A stretch of 64,000 nt of DNA, taken from an uncultured Candidatus Saccharibacteria bacterium (lineage in GTDB: Bacteria; Patescibacteriota; Saccharimonadia; Saccharimonadales; Saccharimonadaceae). The notes under the pieces were generated by a model, which was given only the letters and a program-made list of their open reading frames with translations, did not search any database and was not told the origin of the DNA. The stretch spans positions 62,001 to 126,000 of the forward strand of contig CALHTM010000017.1 in the NCBI GenBank assembly GCA_938039975.1. The letters are read 5' to 3'. Shown piece after piece: positions 1 to 8,448 of this stretch (within the stretch, counting starts at the first letter, position 1; each line of letters begins with the position of its first letter). The position numbers and the translations under genes are program-made.

Positions 1-2
1 AC

Positions 3-1616
3 AGCCAGAAAAAGGAAAAAGCGGACTTATTGCCGTTGCTGGACAGCCCACGAAACACAATACGAGCCATCTTTTCGGTCAATGCCCTAAACGAAGGCTG
101 GGACGTGCTGGGGTTGTATGATATTATTCACTTTGATATTTCCGAGAGTAAAAAGGTGTCGCTGCAAGATATTCAGCTGATTGGTCGTGGTGCAAGGTAT
201 AACCCGTATGAACTACCACGCTCGTACAAGCGAGATAGTGAAGAAGACAATATGCTTAGCCTGTTTGCTACTCGCAACCTTGAGTTTGATAAGTACAAGC
301 GAAAGTTCGACAACGACCCCTATGATAAAGGACGTGTGCTAGAAACGTTTGTGTATCACTTCGTCAAAACTGGTACGTTTCTTGAGAGCCTTCAGCGTGA
401 TTTGCTGGGCGAGGGTATTATCAGTGAGGGTGTCGAAAAGAAGACCATCACAATGAAACAAAAGTTCCTTGAAAGCGAAACGTATCAAAAGGGCTTCGTG
501 CTGGTCAATCAGACCGTCAAGCGTACCAAAACAAAGGGTGATGAAATTGACACGACGTTCAAGCGTATTATAAAAGCTGGTTCGTATAACCTGCGAGCAA
601 GGGGCTTGTCGGATTTTGAGCAAAACCAGATTGTTGCAGGTCAAAAGGTTGACGTTATTCGTATTACAGAAGAGTTTTTCCCGTTGCCTATTATTCGCAA
701 GGCGTTGGTGGCGGCTGAAGCTGGCTTTTTCCGTTACAACAACCTGCGTGAACATATTGTAGGTATCAAAACGGTTGATGAGCTGATTGAAAAGTATTTA
801 CCGCTATACGAAATAAAATACACCTACGAAGAAGGCAAGAGTATCAGTCAGTTGAACCCTATTGAAAAACTGCAACTACTGATTGGTGTGATTTTGCCCG
901 AAGTGCGTAAAAGCATTGACCTGAATATGCCACGAGTAACAGGTAGCAAGAAGTTCCGACCAGTATCGCTGTCGTCGGTATTTGGCAAAGAAAAGAATAT
1001 CTACCTTATGTCGTTCCCGACCGAAGACCCTGCTACAGGTAAGAAGGTATTTGTGAGTACCGATGAACGTGCCAAAGCCCAAAGCGACCACGACAACCCC
1101 GACCTTCAGTACGATATAGAAACGGCTGACTGGTACGCTTACAGTGAAAACTATGGCACGAGCGAGGAAAAGAAGTTCGTGAAGTATGTTGCTAGTCAAA
1201 TTGGCGACTTGCGAGCAAAGTATAGGGGCGCTGAAATATACCTCATACGAAACGAACTAGACTATTGGCTGTTTAGCCCTCAAGACGGTCGCAGGTTCAG
1301 CCCTGACTATATGCTGATTGTGAACGATGTACACAGTGGCGAGATGTACTACCAGTGTTTGATTGAGCCTAAGGGCGGTCATATTCTTGAGCAGGATTTA
1401 TGGAAAGAAGAAGCCTTGATAAGCCTAACTGATGATAGTGAAGTGGTGTTTGAAGCTGAAGACGGTGATAGTCGTAACTACCGTGAGTATCTGGAAGAAG
1501 TAAGTAAGCACGGCTACAAAGAGGTGAAGCCGTTAGGGTTCAAGTTCTACAATAGCGACAAGCGAGGCGAAGAAGATTTTGCCTTAGACTTTCAGGCAAA
1601 ACTTTTGGACCGATGA
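3..1616 (+). CDS. Type III restriction enzyme Res subunit, C-terminal part (5' truncated)
   Basis: The reading frame is open from base 3, so the gene starts upstream of the window. Seen: the C-terminal helicase part, with motif V-like LNEGWDVL and motif VI-like QLIGRGARY close to the left edge. A long middle region follows, then a C-terminal PD-(D/E)xK nuclease with SPDYML and, about 20 residues later, LIEPKGG. This order (RecA-like helicase then endonuclease) is that of type III R-M Res subunits, which translocate or switch on ATP and cut with a Mod methyltransferase partner. Mod is not visible and is expected to the left. Confidence in the family is high; recognition sequence and activity cannot be judged from the fragment. 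Confidence 0.88.
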   Translation, partial: SQKKEKADLLPLLDSPRNTIRAIFSVNALNEGWDVLGLYDIIHFDISESKKVSLQDIQLIGRGARYNPYELPRSYKRDSEEDNMLSLFATRNLEFDKYKRKFDNDPYDKGRVLETFVYHFVKTGTFLESLQRDLLGEGIISEGVEKKTITMKQKFLESETYQKGFVLVNQTVKRTKTKGDEIDTTFKRIIKAGSYNLRARGLSDFEQNQIVAGQKVDVIRITEEFFPLPIIRKALVAAEAGFFRYNNLREHIVGIKTVDELIEKYLPLYEIKYTYEEGKSISQLNPIEKLQLLIGVILPEVRKSIDLNMPRVTGSKKFRPVSLSSVFGKEKNIYLMSFPTEDPATGKKVFVSTDERAKAQSDHDNPDLQYDIETADWYAYSENYGTSEEKKFVKYVASQIGDLRAKYRGAEIYLIRNELDYWLFSPQDGRRFSPDYMLIVNDVHSGEMYYQCLIEPKGGHILEQDLWKEEALISLTDDSEVVFEAEDGDSRNYREYLEEVSKHGYKEVKPLGFKFYNSDKRGEEDFALDFQAKLLDR

Positions 1617-1620
1617 AGGC

Positions 1621-1743
1621 GTGACTGAACTTGTTGAGCAGTTACACGAGCTGGCGAAGCTGTCATTATATATGGCACAGGAGCGTCTAGCAAAGTACGA
1701 ACGGTCGGAAGACCCTGTTCAAAAAACGCTTGGTCAAAAGTAG
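1621..1743 (+). CDS. Possible 40-aa ORF after the Res gene
   Basis: A GTG-started ORF begins 5 bases after the Res stop in another frame and runs 40 codons to TAG. The peptide is rich in Glu, Leu, Lys and Gln and looks like an amphipathic helix (ELVEQLHELAKLSLYMAQ). No ribosome binding site is obvious. It could be a small protein translated by reinitiation after Res, or the displaced tail of a longer ancestral Res. I do not recognise it. The 250 bases after it, up to the next gene, show no convincing coding signal. Confidence 0.3.
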   Translation: MTELVEQLHELAKLSLYMAQERLAKYERSEDPVQKTLGQK

Positions 1744-1991
1744 CCCCGAAATTTACCATTTCATAGGCGGAGTGTCTAAACGCCAAAGTAAAGGGCGACT
1801 ACCCCCCTCTAGCAAACAACTTATTCCCAGCAATCTAATCACTGTTTGTTGTGTAGTATTGTTGGGCAAAACGGAAAGCGTACTGATTTTTGTTAGTCAT
1901 AAGTATGTGCGTTTACGGACTTTCCTGACAAAAAGCCTTAGGTATAAGGGGCTTACTACCGTACCTCATAGCAAAGTGATAAAATAACTAT

Positions 1992-3011
1992 GTGAGTAAA
2001 AAGTCAAAAGACAAATTGGTTGAACAGTTAGTCCAAAAAAGCCGTGAAGCCTTTATTATGGGACTGGAAGTGTTCAATAAGCCAACTCTGAAGTATCGAG
2101 TAGAGGGCTTTGTTTTCTTTGTGTGTAATGCTTGGGAGCTTATGCTCAAAGCTGAAATGGTAAAGCAACTGGGCGAGGGAAGTATTTACTTCAAAGACCA
2201 TCCAGAACGTACCATCAGCATATCTAAGGCAATTGAAAAGGTGTTTACTAATGACAAAGACCCTTTGCGTAAGAACCTTGAGAAGATTGTTGAGTTGAGA
2301 AACACCAGCACCCACTTTATTACGGAAGAATATGGAATTATCTATGCACCGTTATTTCAGGCATGTGTTATAAACTTTCGCAACAAAATGAACGAATTTC
2401 ACGGGGTTGATATAGCCGAAAACATACCAGATAGTTTCTTGACCTTGTCTATAAATATTGGCGATTTTACCGATGAAGCCGTTCGTGCGAAATATAGTAC
2501 CGAACTTGCTGAAAAGCTTATTTCTTATAGGAATGATTTAGCCGTATTAGAAAAAGAGGAAAGCAATCCTAAGTTCTCAATCGGCATACGACAAGATGTG
2601 TATATTACAAAGAAGAAGGGTTCTGCTGACTTTACGGTAGCCATTGATAGCGGTTCAGGTAACAAGGTCAAGGTGGTCAAGGAGTTGAAAGACCCAAGCA
2701 ATACTCATAATTACTCATTTGGGAACATAGTCAAAGCAGTCAACAAAAGACTGAAAAACGATAATGTGGCTTTTTCTTACACCAAGTCAACTGGCGAAGT
2801 GAGAACAGTATTCAACACAAACGACTTAACCTTGTTTATCAATTTCTACAACCTGAAAGATGATATAACCTATGCCTACGCCCATAAAATGGACGGAAGA
2901 CAGCCAACCTATTCATACGCACCCGCTTTAGTAGATTTTATAATAGCTCAAATAAAAAAAGACCCCACTGGGGTAATTGACGCTCTCAAGTCAAATAGTA
3001 AATCTAGGTAG
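1992..3011 (+). CDS. DUF3644 / HEPN-like domain protein
   Basis: 339 aa. The N-terminal half matches the DUF3644 pattern (YRVEGFVFFVCNAWELMLKA near residues 35-54). It carries R-x4-H (R103 NTST H108) in a predicted helix, the signature of HEPN RNases. HEPN proteins are common toxins or abortive-infection effectors, so an RNase role in defence is plausible but inferred. The C-terminal half (about 180-339) is unrecognised. The start is GTG at 1992: an ATG at 1990 is followed at once by TGA, and a -10-like TAAAAT at 1980-1985 leaves exactly 6 nt before the GTG, as at other leaderless genes here. It sits beside a type III restriction gene, which fits a defence cluster. Confidence 0.7.
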   Translation: MSKKSKDKLVEQLVQKSREAFIMGLEVFNKPTLKYRVEGFVFFVCNAWELMLKAEMVKQLGEGSIYFKDHPERTISISKAIEKVFTNDKDPLRKNLEKIVELRNTSTHFITEEYGIIYAPLFQACVINFRNKMNEFHGVDIAENIPDSFLTLSINIGDFTDEAVRAKYSTELAEKLISYRNDLAVLEKEESNPKFSIGIRQDVYITKKKGSADFTVAIDSGSGNKVKVVKELKDPSNTHNYSFGNIVKAVNKRLKNDNVAFSYTKSTGEVRTVFNTNDLTLFINFYNLKDDITYAYAHKMDGRQPTYSYAPALVDFIIAQIKKDPTGVIDALKSNSKSR

Positions 3012-3092
3012 ATAACCCCAGGAGCAAAGGAATTCTCGTCTTGCGACTACTCCCATTCGGGAACCCAGCTTTATCCTTCTCGAGTTATCTAA
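3011..3092 (-). ncRNA. Candidate structured RNA on the minus strand
   Basis: Read on the minus strand, the segment can fold into an outer stem GATAAC/GTTATC, a second stem GAG-AAGGA/TCCTT-CTC, and two short hairpins: TCCC-GAAT-GGGA and GTC-GCAA-GAC. The last has a GNRA tetraloop, which favours the minus strand as the RNA. It lies directly downstream of the DUF3644 gene, so part could also act as that gene's 3' end. I recognise no Rfam family, and it is not a normal tRNA fold. Low confidence. Confidence 0.25.
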
Positions 3093-3241
3093 TACTATGA
3101 TAGCATAGATACGCATTTTGAAACCATAAGCATATTACAGGCTGTGTAAAACTTCCTTTATCATACCTATTCTATGGTCATCATATTCTAAGCTTTCAGT
3201 TCGCAACGTGTTTGCTAGTGCGAGCCAAATTGATAGATGAG

Positions 3242-3261
3242 TTGCCTGGTATACCGGGCAA
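3242..3261. repeat. 20-bp near-perfect palindrome
   Basis: The sequence is TTGCC-T-GGTATACC-G-GGCAA, a dyad with one central mismatch pair. It lies just before the terminator at 3264. It could be an operator or the apical stem of a short RNA ending at that terminator. The rest of the 3093-3376 gap shows no coding potential. Confidence 0.4.
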
Positions 3262-3263
3262 AC

Positions 3264-3293
3264 GGCCTCGACAGGTTAAGTCAAGGCCTTTTT
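3264..3293 (+). terminator. Rho-independent terminator
   Basis: Stem GGCCTCGAC / GTCAAGGCC (8 of 9 pairs), 7-nt loop, then five T. It ends plus-strand transcription before the surface-protein promoter. No gene lies in the 250 bases before it, so it may end DUF3644 transcripts or a short untranslated RNA. Confidence 0.65.
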
Positions 3294-3376
3294 AAATAGA
3301 TTTTATAAATAGTTTTACTATTGCAGCAAACATTAGGGTAAGCGTGTAATTTTCGTTGTATTTTATACGATAATAC

Positions 3377-3405
3377 TTGAAAAAATTGTTAAGTAATGCT
3401 AGTAT
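3377..3405 (+). promoter_or_regulatory. Sigma70-type promoter of the surface-protein gene
   Basis: TTGAAA (3377-3382), 17-bp spacer, TAGTAT (3400-3405). The predicted leader is about 43 nt and contains AGGAG at 3441-3446, placed for the ATG at 3455. This gene is therefore led and SD-dependent, unlike many genes in the window. Confidence 0.7.
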
Positions 3406-3454
3406 GAAAGCGTAAACTAAATTAAAACACAAATGTGTACAGGAGAAAAACAAT

Positions 3455-5035
3455 ATGGGTGTTACCTATGTCAAATTGGCTAGTGCTGTGTCAGTGGCAG
3501 CCGTTGTTGGCGCAGTGGTATTTAACTCGCCAGCCAATGCTGCGCCGACTGCATTCACGTGGACGGGCGCTGCTGGCGACCACAAAATGTCAACTGCTGG
3601 CAACTGGAAAGACGGCCAAGTACCAACAGAGGGCGCTAAGCTGGTATTTACATGTGCCAACGGAGCTAGCGAGAAGATTCAGAATGATTTGAACGTTGCT
3701 TTGTCGGGTCTATCTGTTTCGAAGATGAACAATGCTGATGCTAGTCCGACATGCGCTAGCTATACGATTGATACGCTGAAATTTACACCGGATGCTGAGT
3801 TCAGTGGTGATAAGACTAGCGTGGATGACAAGGTTGAGATTCCTTATATATATGTTACTGGTGCTGTTACTGGCTTGTCAAACTTGAAATCTAACGGATT
3901 CGACGGAAAATTTAAGAACGAAACAAGCATTAATCGCTTTGAAGTTGCTAATAGCGGATGCAATTCTATAAGCAATTCTGTAAAAGCTTCAGAGAAAATT
4001 GTTGGCGAAAACGCTAGCGTACCGCTAGAAGGTGCTAATAACATTACAGTTAAAAGTAGTGGCGAGCTAGGAGTTAAATATGCTGATAACGAAACAAGCG
4101 CCAGCAAAATTACTTTCGAAAACGGCGCGATGATTTCCCATGGAATAAGTTGTTTGGGCTCTGGCGGCGGTTCTTCAAACGTGACAACAGTTCTATCTGG
4201 CGACATTGTACTCAATGGCAATGTTGAATATAAATTACTTTCGAACGTGACAGTGAAGATTACTGGCAAGCTCAGTGGCCCTGGTAAACTGGTTGCTCAT
4301 AAAGATAACAAGGGTACTCTGCTAGTTGAATCTTCGGACAACACCAGCGGTACGCCGAATGGACAGCACGGTAATGCCCACGAAGCTAAGCTGATAAAAT
4401 TGGACGGCGACAAACCTAATGAGTCGGTAAGCGTTAGAAAGGGCGAAACAGTCTTGCTAAACGGCAGCCGCTCTGATGTTTATGTCGATGAGGGCGGTGT
4501 ATTTGGCGGTAATGCTACGGTAAAGAGTCTTAATGTGGCAGGTGTCGTTGCTCCAGGTAATTCGCCAGGCAAGATTACTGTACTGAATGACTTCTATATG
4601 AACGGTACTGGCGTATACAAGGCAGAAATTCTAGATAAAGATCATTATGATCAGATTGTTGCGCAGAGCGTCCAGCTTAGCAACGGTGGTAGTTCTCCGA
4701 AATTAGAGCTGGTATATCTGCCTGGCGGTACCATCAAGAAGGGTGATACCTTTACGATTATCAACAATAACGGTAGTGCTCCGGTTCAAGGGACATTCAA
4801 TGGTTTGCCCGAAGGTGCAGAGTTCGCTGTGGATGGCGCAACCTTCAAGATTAGCTATGTTGGCGGCGATGGCAATGACGTTGTGCTAACGGCGCAGAAT
4901 GATTCGACAGGTCCGAAGGCTCCAAATACGGGCGGCGAAAATGTAGCAGTTAATTTGGCTGGAACTATCGTTGGTGTGGCTTCGGCAGCAATCCTGCTAT
5001 TCATGGCAAAACGAAAGAGTTTTGGCAAGAAATAA
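3455..5035 (+). CDS. Sortase-anchored beta-helix surface protein
   Basis: 526 aa. The signal peptide is residues 1-29 (hydrophobic core SAVSVAAVVGAVVF, cleavage ANA|AP). The body is Asn/Gly/Thr/Val-rich with the spacing of right-handed beta-helix passenger domains. It includes a stretch of the PATR (passenger-associated transport repeat) type, LNVAGVVAPGNSPGKITV, otherwise known from Gram-negative autotransporters, and FTIINNNG. There is no autotransporter barrel. The C terminus instead is PNTGG (490-494), a hydrophobic helix (497-517) and a basic tail KRKSFGKK, a cell-wall sorting signal with PNTG in place of LPXTG. The sortase gene follows directly. Likely an adhesin or surface-layer protein displayed toward the host cell; the ligand is unknown. 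Confidence 0.8.
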   Translation: MGVTYVKLASAVSVAAVVGAVVFNSPANAAPTAFTWTGAAGDHKMSTAGNWKDGQVPTEGAKLVFTCANGASEKIQNDLNVALSGLSVSKMNNADASPTCASYTIDTLKFTPDAEFSGDKTSVDDKVEIPYIYVTGAVTGLSNLKSNGFDGKFKNETSINRFEVANSGCNSISNSVKASEKIVGENASVPLEGANNITVKSSGELGVKYADNETSASKITFENGAMISHGISCLGSGGGSSNVTTVLSGDIVLNGNVEYKLLSNVTVKITGKLSGPGKLVAHKDNKGTLLVESSDNTSGTPNGQHGNAHEAKLIKLDGDKPNESVSVRKGETVLLNGSRSDVYVDEGGVFGGNATVKSLNVAGVVAPGNSPGKITVLNDFYMNGTGVYKAEILDKDHYDQIVAQSVQLSNGGSSPKLELVYLPGGTIKKGDTFTIINNNGSAPVQGTFNGLPEGAEFAVDGATFKISYVGGDGNDVVLTAQNDSTGPKAPNTGGENVAVNLAGTIVGVASAAILLFMAKRKSFGKK

Positions 5036-5064
5036 CCAAGACTTATAACGATTAAGATTGGAGG

Positions 5065-5102
5065 CAGGCACGCCGTAAGCGGTTTGACGCGAGGCGTGCC
5101 TG
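5065..5102. repeat. 10-bp inverted repeat between surface protein and sortase
   Basis: CAGGCACGCC (5065-5074) and GGCGTGCCTG (5093-5102) pair perfectly around an 18-nt loop. There is no T-run, so it is a poor classical terminator. Its right arm lies between the -35 and -10 of the sortase promoter, so it may be an operator or an mRNA-end stabilising hairpin for the surface-protein transcript. Confidence 0.5.
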
Positions 5103-5113
5103 TTAGCTATAAT
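5084..5113 (+). promoter_or_regulatory. Promoter of the sortase gene, overlapping the first possible start
   Basis: TTGACG (5084-5089), 18-bp spacer, TATAAT (5108-5113). The -10 overlaps the first in-frame ATG (5112), so transcripts from here begin near 5120 and cannot use it. The next in-frame ATG at 5124 would be almost leaderless. Confidence 0.65.
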
Positions 5114-5123
5114 GAAGCAAGCA

Positions 5124-6128
5124 ATGACGCAAAGAGAACGAGTTGCTCGTAGTCTGGAGGTACTGCCAAAAGCACGAGGCCGGGTAGTCGTACCGCGGCG
5201 TAGATTGGCGAATGATGTTGTAGCGGACGCTGCTAGCCAGCCTAGTATGAAGCGAATTATGGATATCGCAGTGCAGCCTGTCTCGCCAAGTCCAAAAGAG
5301 CAGTCTTTCCAAAACAAAAAACCTAGAGATTATACGAGAATTAATAGAAAGCTAGCTCGGACAGCTCGCTTGCTTATTATTTATGAAAAACTAACAGCTG
5401 CTAGCCAAATGGGCGGTGAAAAACACTCCACCAAGCGGCGCTTAAAAGAAATCATGAGCGGTAATTTTCGCAAGAAATTATCTGGTGTTGCGGCGTCGAT
5501 TCTCTTGCTGGTTTCGGTATATTCATTAGTGGACTCTTGGCTGTTAAATAATCGGATAAAAGATACTGTAAATACAGCGACGGTGGCTGCACGCAGCGAT
5601 GACCCGAATGATCGACGGAGCAATGAAGGTAAAGACGAAACAAAAGTTTCTGGCGACGCCATCGCTAAATACAAGGTAGCTGCAGATTTACCGAGAGTGA
5701 TTACTATTGAGAAGCTAGGGGTTAAAGCTCGAGTATTGCCGATGAGCGTTAATGCCGACGGCTCAATGCAATCGCCTGTCAATATTTTTGATACAGGATG
5801 GTATACTGGCAGCGTCAAGCCGGGGCAGCCGGGAGCATCTATTATTATTGGCCACGCATCTGGTATGACTTTGGGGGGAATTTTTAATAAGCTAGAGTCG
5901 CTAAATGTTGGCGATACAGTCAGTGTTGAACGCGGCAACGGCCAAATGTTGCGCTACCAGGTGGTCAAAAAACAAATAATTAAGCTATCTGATGTTGATA
6001 TGAATAGTTTTATGCGTCCAGCTGATGGTGTGTCTGAAGGCTTAAATTTGATGACTTGCGCTGGGGAGTGGATAAAAAACTCGCAAACTCGCGATCATCG
6101 GGCAATGATATTTACCAAGCGAATATAA
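5124..6128 (+). CDS. Membrane-anchored sortase
   Basis: About 334 aa from ATG 5124 (338 from ATG 5112, which the -10 box overlaps). It has a long basic N-terminal cytoplasmic region, one transmembrane helix (about residues 120-138) and a C-terminal sortase domain. Seen catalytic residues, numbered from 5112: His248 in IIIGHASG, Cys316 in LMTCAGEW and a basic residue in TRDHRAM (Arg330 most likely). It would cleave the PNTG signal of the neighbouring surface protein and join it to an acceptor. The TLxTC motif of class A is replaced by LMTC, so the class is uncertain. The 110-residue basic, Ala-rich tail before the TM segment is unusually long for sortases. Confidence 0.85.
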   Translation: MTQRERVARSLEVLPKARGRVVVPRRRLANDVVADAASQPSMKRIMDIAVQPVSPSPKEQSFQNKKPRDYTRINRKLARTARLLIIYEKLTAASQMGGEKHSTKRRLKEIMSGNFRKKLSGVAASILLLVSVYSLVDSWLLNNRIKDTVNTATVAARSDDPNDRRSNEGKDETKVSGDAIAKYKVAADLPRVITIEKLGVKARVLPMSVNADGSMQSPVNIFDTGWYTGSVKPGQPGASIIIGHASGMTLGGIFNKLESLNVGDTVSVERGNGQMLRYQVVKKQIIKLSDVDMNSFMRPADGVSEGLNLMTCAGEWIKNSQTRDHRAMIFTKRI

Positions 6129-6138
6129 TTAAACTAAG

Positions 6139-6166
6139 TTGACTGTGTAAATGTAAATAATACAAT
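6139..6166 (+). promoter_or_regulatory. Upstream promoter of the nrd operon
   Basis: TTGACT (6139-6144), 16-bp spacer, TACAAT (6161-6166). It lies upstream of both NrdR boxes and of a second promoter-like pair. Confidence 0.5.
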
Positions 6167-6175
6167 GTAAAAACC

Positions 6176-6230
6176 TTGACTAGCGCTATATATTGGGTGT
6201 ACATTTGTATGTAAGCACTATATATGGTGT
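6176..6230 (+). promoter_or_regulatory. NrdR operator pair over the second nrd promoter
   Basis: Two NrdR-box-like sequences occur, GCGCTATATATTGGGT (6183-6198) and GCACTATATATGGTGT (6215-6230). They resemble the consensus ACACWATATATWGTGT and are 32 bp apart centre to centre, three helical turns, as known for NrdR pairs. Box 1 lies between TTGACT (6176-6181) and TACATT (6200-6205), so binding would block this promoter. This implies dATP-sensing repression of ribonucleotide reductase by an NrdR encoded outside the window. Confidence 0.8.
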
Positions 6231-6259
6231 TTTCGTAAAACAAATACACGATTAAGTGT

Positions 6260-6290
6260 CGCTCCGCAGGGGTAGATCCGGAGCGTTTTA
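6260..6290 (+). terminator. Terminator-like hairpin in the nrdD leader
   Basis: CGCTCCG (6260-6266) pairs with CGGAGCG (6279-6285), followed by TTTTA, 23 nt before nrdD. It may act as an attenuator between the NrdR-controlled promoters and the gene. I see no obvious antiterminator partner or leader peptide. Confidence 0.5.
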
Positions 6291-6312
6291 ATGATGCATT
6301 CAGGAGGGTAAT

Positions 6313-8448
6313 ATGTATCAAACAATCAAAAAGCGCGACGGCCGTAAAGTGAAGTTTGACGCTTCCAAGATCACTAAAGCGATTGCTCGAGCTGGCGCTG
6401 AAACTGGCGAATTCGACGAAAAAGCCGCTGCTAAGCTTACTGATAAAGTACTTAAACAGCTAGAAGCTCGCCAGACGCGTCTAGTGCCGGGTGTTGAGGA
6501 AATCCAAGACATCGTCGAGGACACGCTGATTGATTCTAAGTTTAAGAAAACTGCCAAAGCCTACATTATTTACCGCGACCAGCATAAAAAACTGCGTGAA
6601 ATTACATCCAACGCGCACGTCGATTTGATTGATAAATATGTCAATAACTTGGACTGGAAAGTCAAAGAAAATTCCAACATGGGCTATAGTTTGCAGGGCC
6701 TGAATAACTACGTTTCGGCGGAAATTACCAAGACCTACTGGCTGGATAAAATCTATTCGCCAAAAATCGGCCAGGCGCATAAAGAGGGTGATTTGCATAT
6801 TCACGACCTCAATTTGCTGAGTGTTTACTGCGTTGGCTGGGATCTGATGGATTTGTTGCGTCAAGGCTTCACTGGCGTTAAAAACAAGGTTGCTTCCAAG
6901 CCGGCTAAGCATTTCCGTTCGGCTCTTGGGCAGGTGGTCAATTTCTTTTACACTCTGCAGGGCGAGGCGGCTGGCGCTCAGGCGTTCTCTGATTTTGACA
7001 CGCTCTTGGCGCCGTTCATTCGCGCTGATAAATTAAGCTATGACGAGGTCAAGCAAGCGCTGCAAGAATTCGTTTTTAATGTCAACGTGCCAACGCGGGT
7101 TGGTTTCCAGACGCCGTTTACCAACATCACGCTTGATCTGGAATGTCCGAAGCACATGGCTGGCAACCCGGTGATCATCGGCGGCGAGATGCAGGACACC
7201 AACTACGGCGATTATCAAGAAGAGATGAATATGCTTAACAAAGCGCTGCTGGAGGTGTTGTCGGAGGGCGACGCCAACGGCCGGGTCTTTACTTTCCCGA
7301 TTCCGACGGTCAATATCACCAAAGATTTCAACTGGGATAATCCGGTTATTGAAAATCTTTGGGAAGCCAGCGCTAAATATGGCATTCCGTACTTCTCCAA
7401 CTTCATCAATTCCGATATGGATCCAGAGGATGCGCGCTCGATGTGCTGTCGCTTGCGCATCGATAATCGCCAGCTGGAGTATCGCGGCGGCGGTCTGTTT
7501 GGTTCGAATCCGATGACCGGTTCAATTGGTGTGGTGACGATTAACTTGCCGCGGCTGGCGCTGAAATCAAAGAACGAGAAAGAGTTTTTCAAGGGTCTGG
7601 GCGAATTGATGGATATGGCGCGCGACAGCCTGGAGACCAAACGCAAGGTGCTGGAGCAGCTGACCGATTCGGATATCAGCCTGTATCCGTACACCAAGTT
7701 TTACCTGCGCGATATTAAAAAGCGTTTCAACGAGTACTGGAAGAATCACTTCTCAACCATCGGTTTGATTGGTACTAACGAAGCGGCGTTGAACCTGCTG
7801 GGCGTTGACATCGGTACCGAAAAGGGCAAGGCGTTCGCCGAGAAGACGCTTGACTTCATGCGCGATCGTTTGGTGGAGTACCAGAAAGAAACGGGCAATA
7901 ATTACAACCTGGAGGCGACGCCGGCTGAGGGTACAACCTACCGTTTGGCTCAAATTGACAAAGCCAGCTTCCCTGATAGAGCACACTTTGCCAATGGTTT
8001 GGGTGCGGCGGTCAAGCATCCGTTCTACACCAACTCCAGTCACTTGCCAGTCAATTACACCGATGATTTGTTTGAGCTAATGGATTTGCAGGATAATTTG
8101 CAGACCAAATACACGGGCGGTACGGTGATTCACTTCTTCCTGGGTGAGCGTATGGATGATCCACAAACACTCAAGAAATTGGTCAAGACAATTTGCGAAA
8201 ACTACAAATTGCCGTACTTTACCTTTACGCCAAGCTTCTCGATTTGCACCAATCACGGCTATATCGTCGGAGAGCATCCAGAGTGTCCGAATTGCGGCGA
8301 AGCGACTGAGGTTTACTCGCGGGTGGTTGGTTTCCTCCGTCCAGTTGCGCAGTGGAATAACGGTAAGCAAGCTGAATTTGACATGAGGGAGCATTATGAC
8401 GATGCCGCCGAACATCAGCGAGCCAACGCCGTCGCTGTCCCAGCTTAA
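6313..8448 (+). CDS. nrdD: Anaerobic ribonucleoside-triphosphate reductase
   Basis: 711 aa, full length for class III RNR, which reduces NTPs to dNTPs with a glycyl radical under anaerobic conditions. Seen: an N-terminal ATP-cone (about 1-95, KRDGRKVKFDASKI) for allosteric control, and a C-terminal zinc site with Cys645, Cys658 and Cys661 (ECPNC). The glycyl-radical loop RVVGFLRPV follows, with Gly673 as the likely radical site. The start has a strong SD, CAGGAGGG. The gene heads an operon with its activase and a flavin reductase. No aerobic RNR is in the window. Confidence 0.95.
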   Translation: MYQTIKKRDGRKVKFDASKITKAIARAGAETGEFDEKAAAKLTDKVLKQLEARQTRLVPGVEEIQDIVEDTLIDSKFKKTAKAYIIYRDQHKKLREITSNAHVDLIDKYVNNLDWKVKENSNMGYSLQGLNNYVSAEITKTYWLDKIYSPKIGQAHKEGDLHIHDLNLLSVYCVGWDLMDLLRQGFTGVKNKVASKPAKHFRSALGQVVNFFYTLQGEAAGAQAFSDFDTLLAPFIRADKLSYDEVKQALQEFVFNVNVPTRVGFQTPFTNITLDLECPKHMAGNPVIIGGEMQDTNYGDYQEEMNMLNKALLEVLSEGDANGRVFTFPIPTVNITKDFNWDNPVIENLWEASAKYGIPYFSNFINSDMDPEDARSMCCRLRIDNRQLEYRGGGLFGSNPMTGSIGVVTINLPRLALKSKNEKEFFKGLGELMDMARDSLETKRKVLEQLTDSDISLYPYTKFYLRDIKKRFNEYWKNHFSTIGLIGTNEAALNLLGVDIGTEKGKAFAEKTLDFMRDRLVEYQKETGNNYNLEATPAEGTTYRLAQIDKASFPDRAHFANGLGAAVKHPFYTNSSHLPVNYTDDLFELMDLQDNLQTKYTGGTVIHFFLGERMDDPQTLKKLVKTICENYKLPYFTFTPSFSICTNHGYIVGEHPECPNCGEATEVYSRVVGFLRPVAQWNNGKQAEFDMREHYDDAAEHQRANAVAVPA

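Noticed and set aside
1730..1987. 85-aa plus-strand ORF after the Res gene
   Set aside because: TTG start, no SD, basic low-quality composition with no domain; it overlaps the -10-like box of the next gene.
3011..3092. tRNA gene on either strand
   Set aside because: Length is near 80 but there is no TTCRANY T-loop, no matching anticodon arm and no CCA end.
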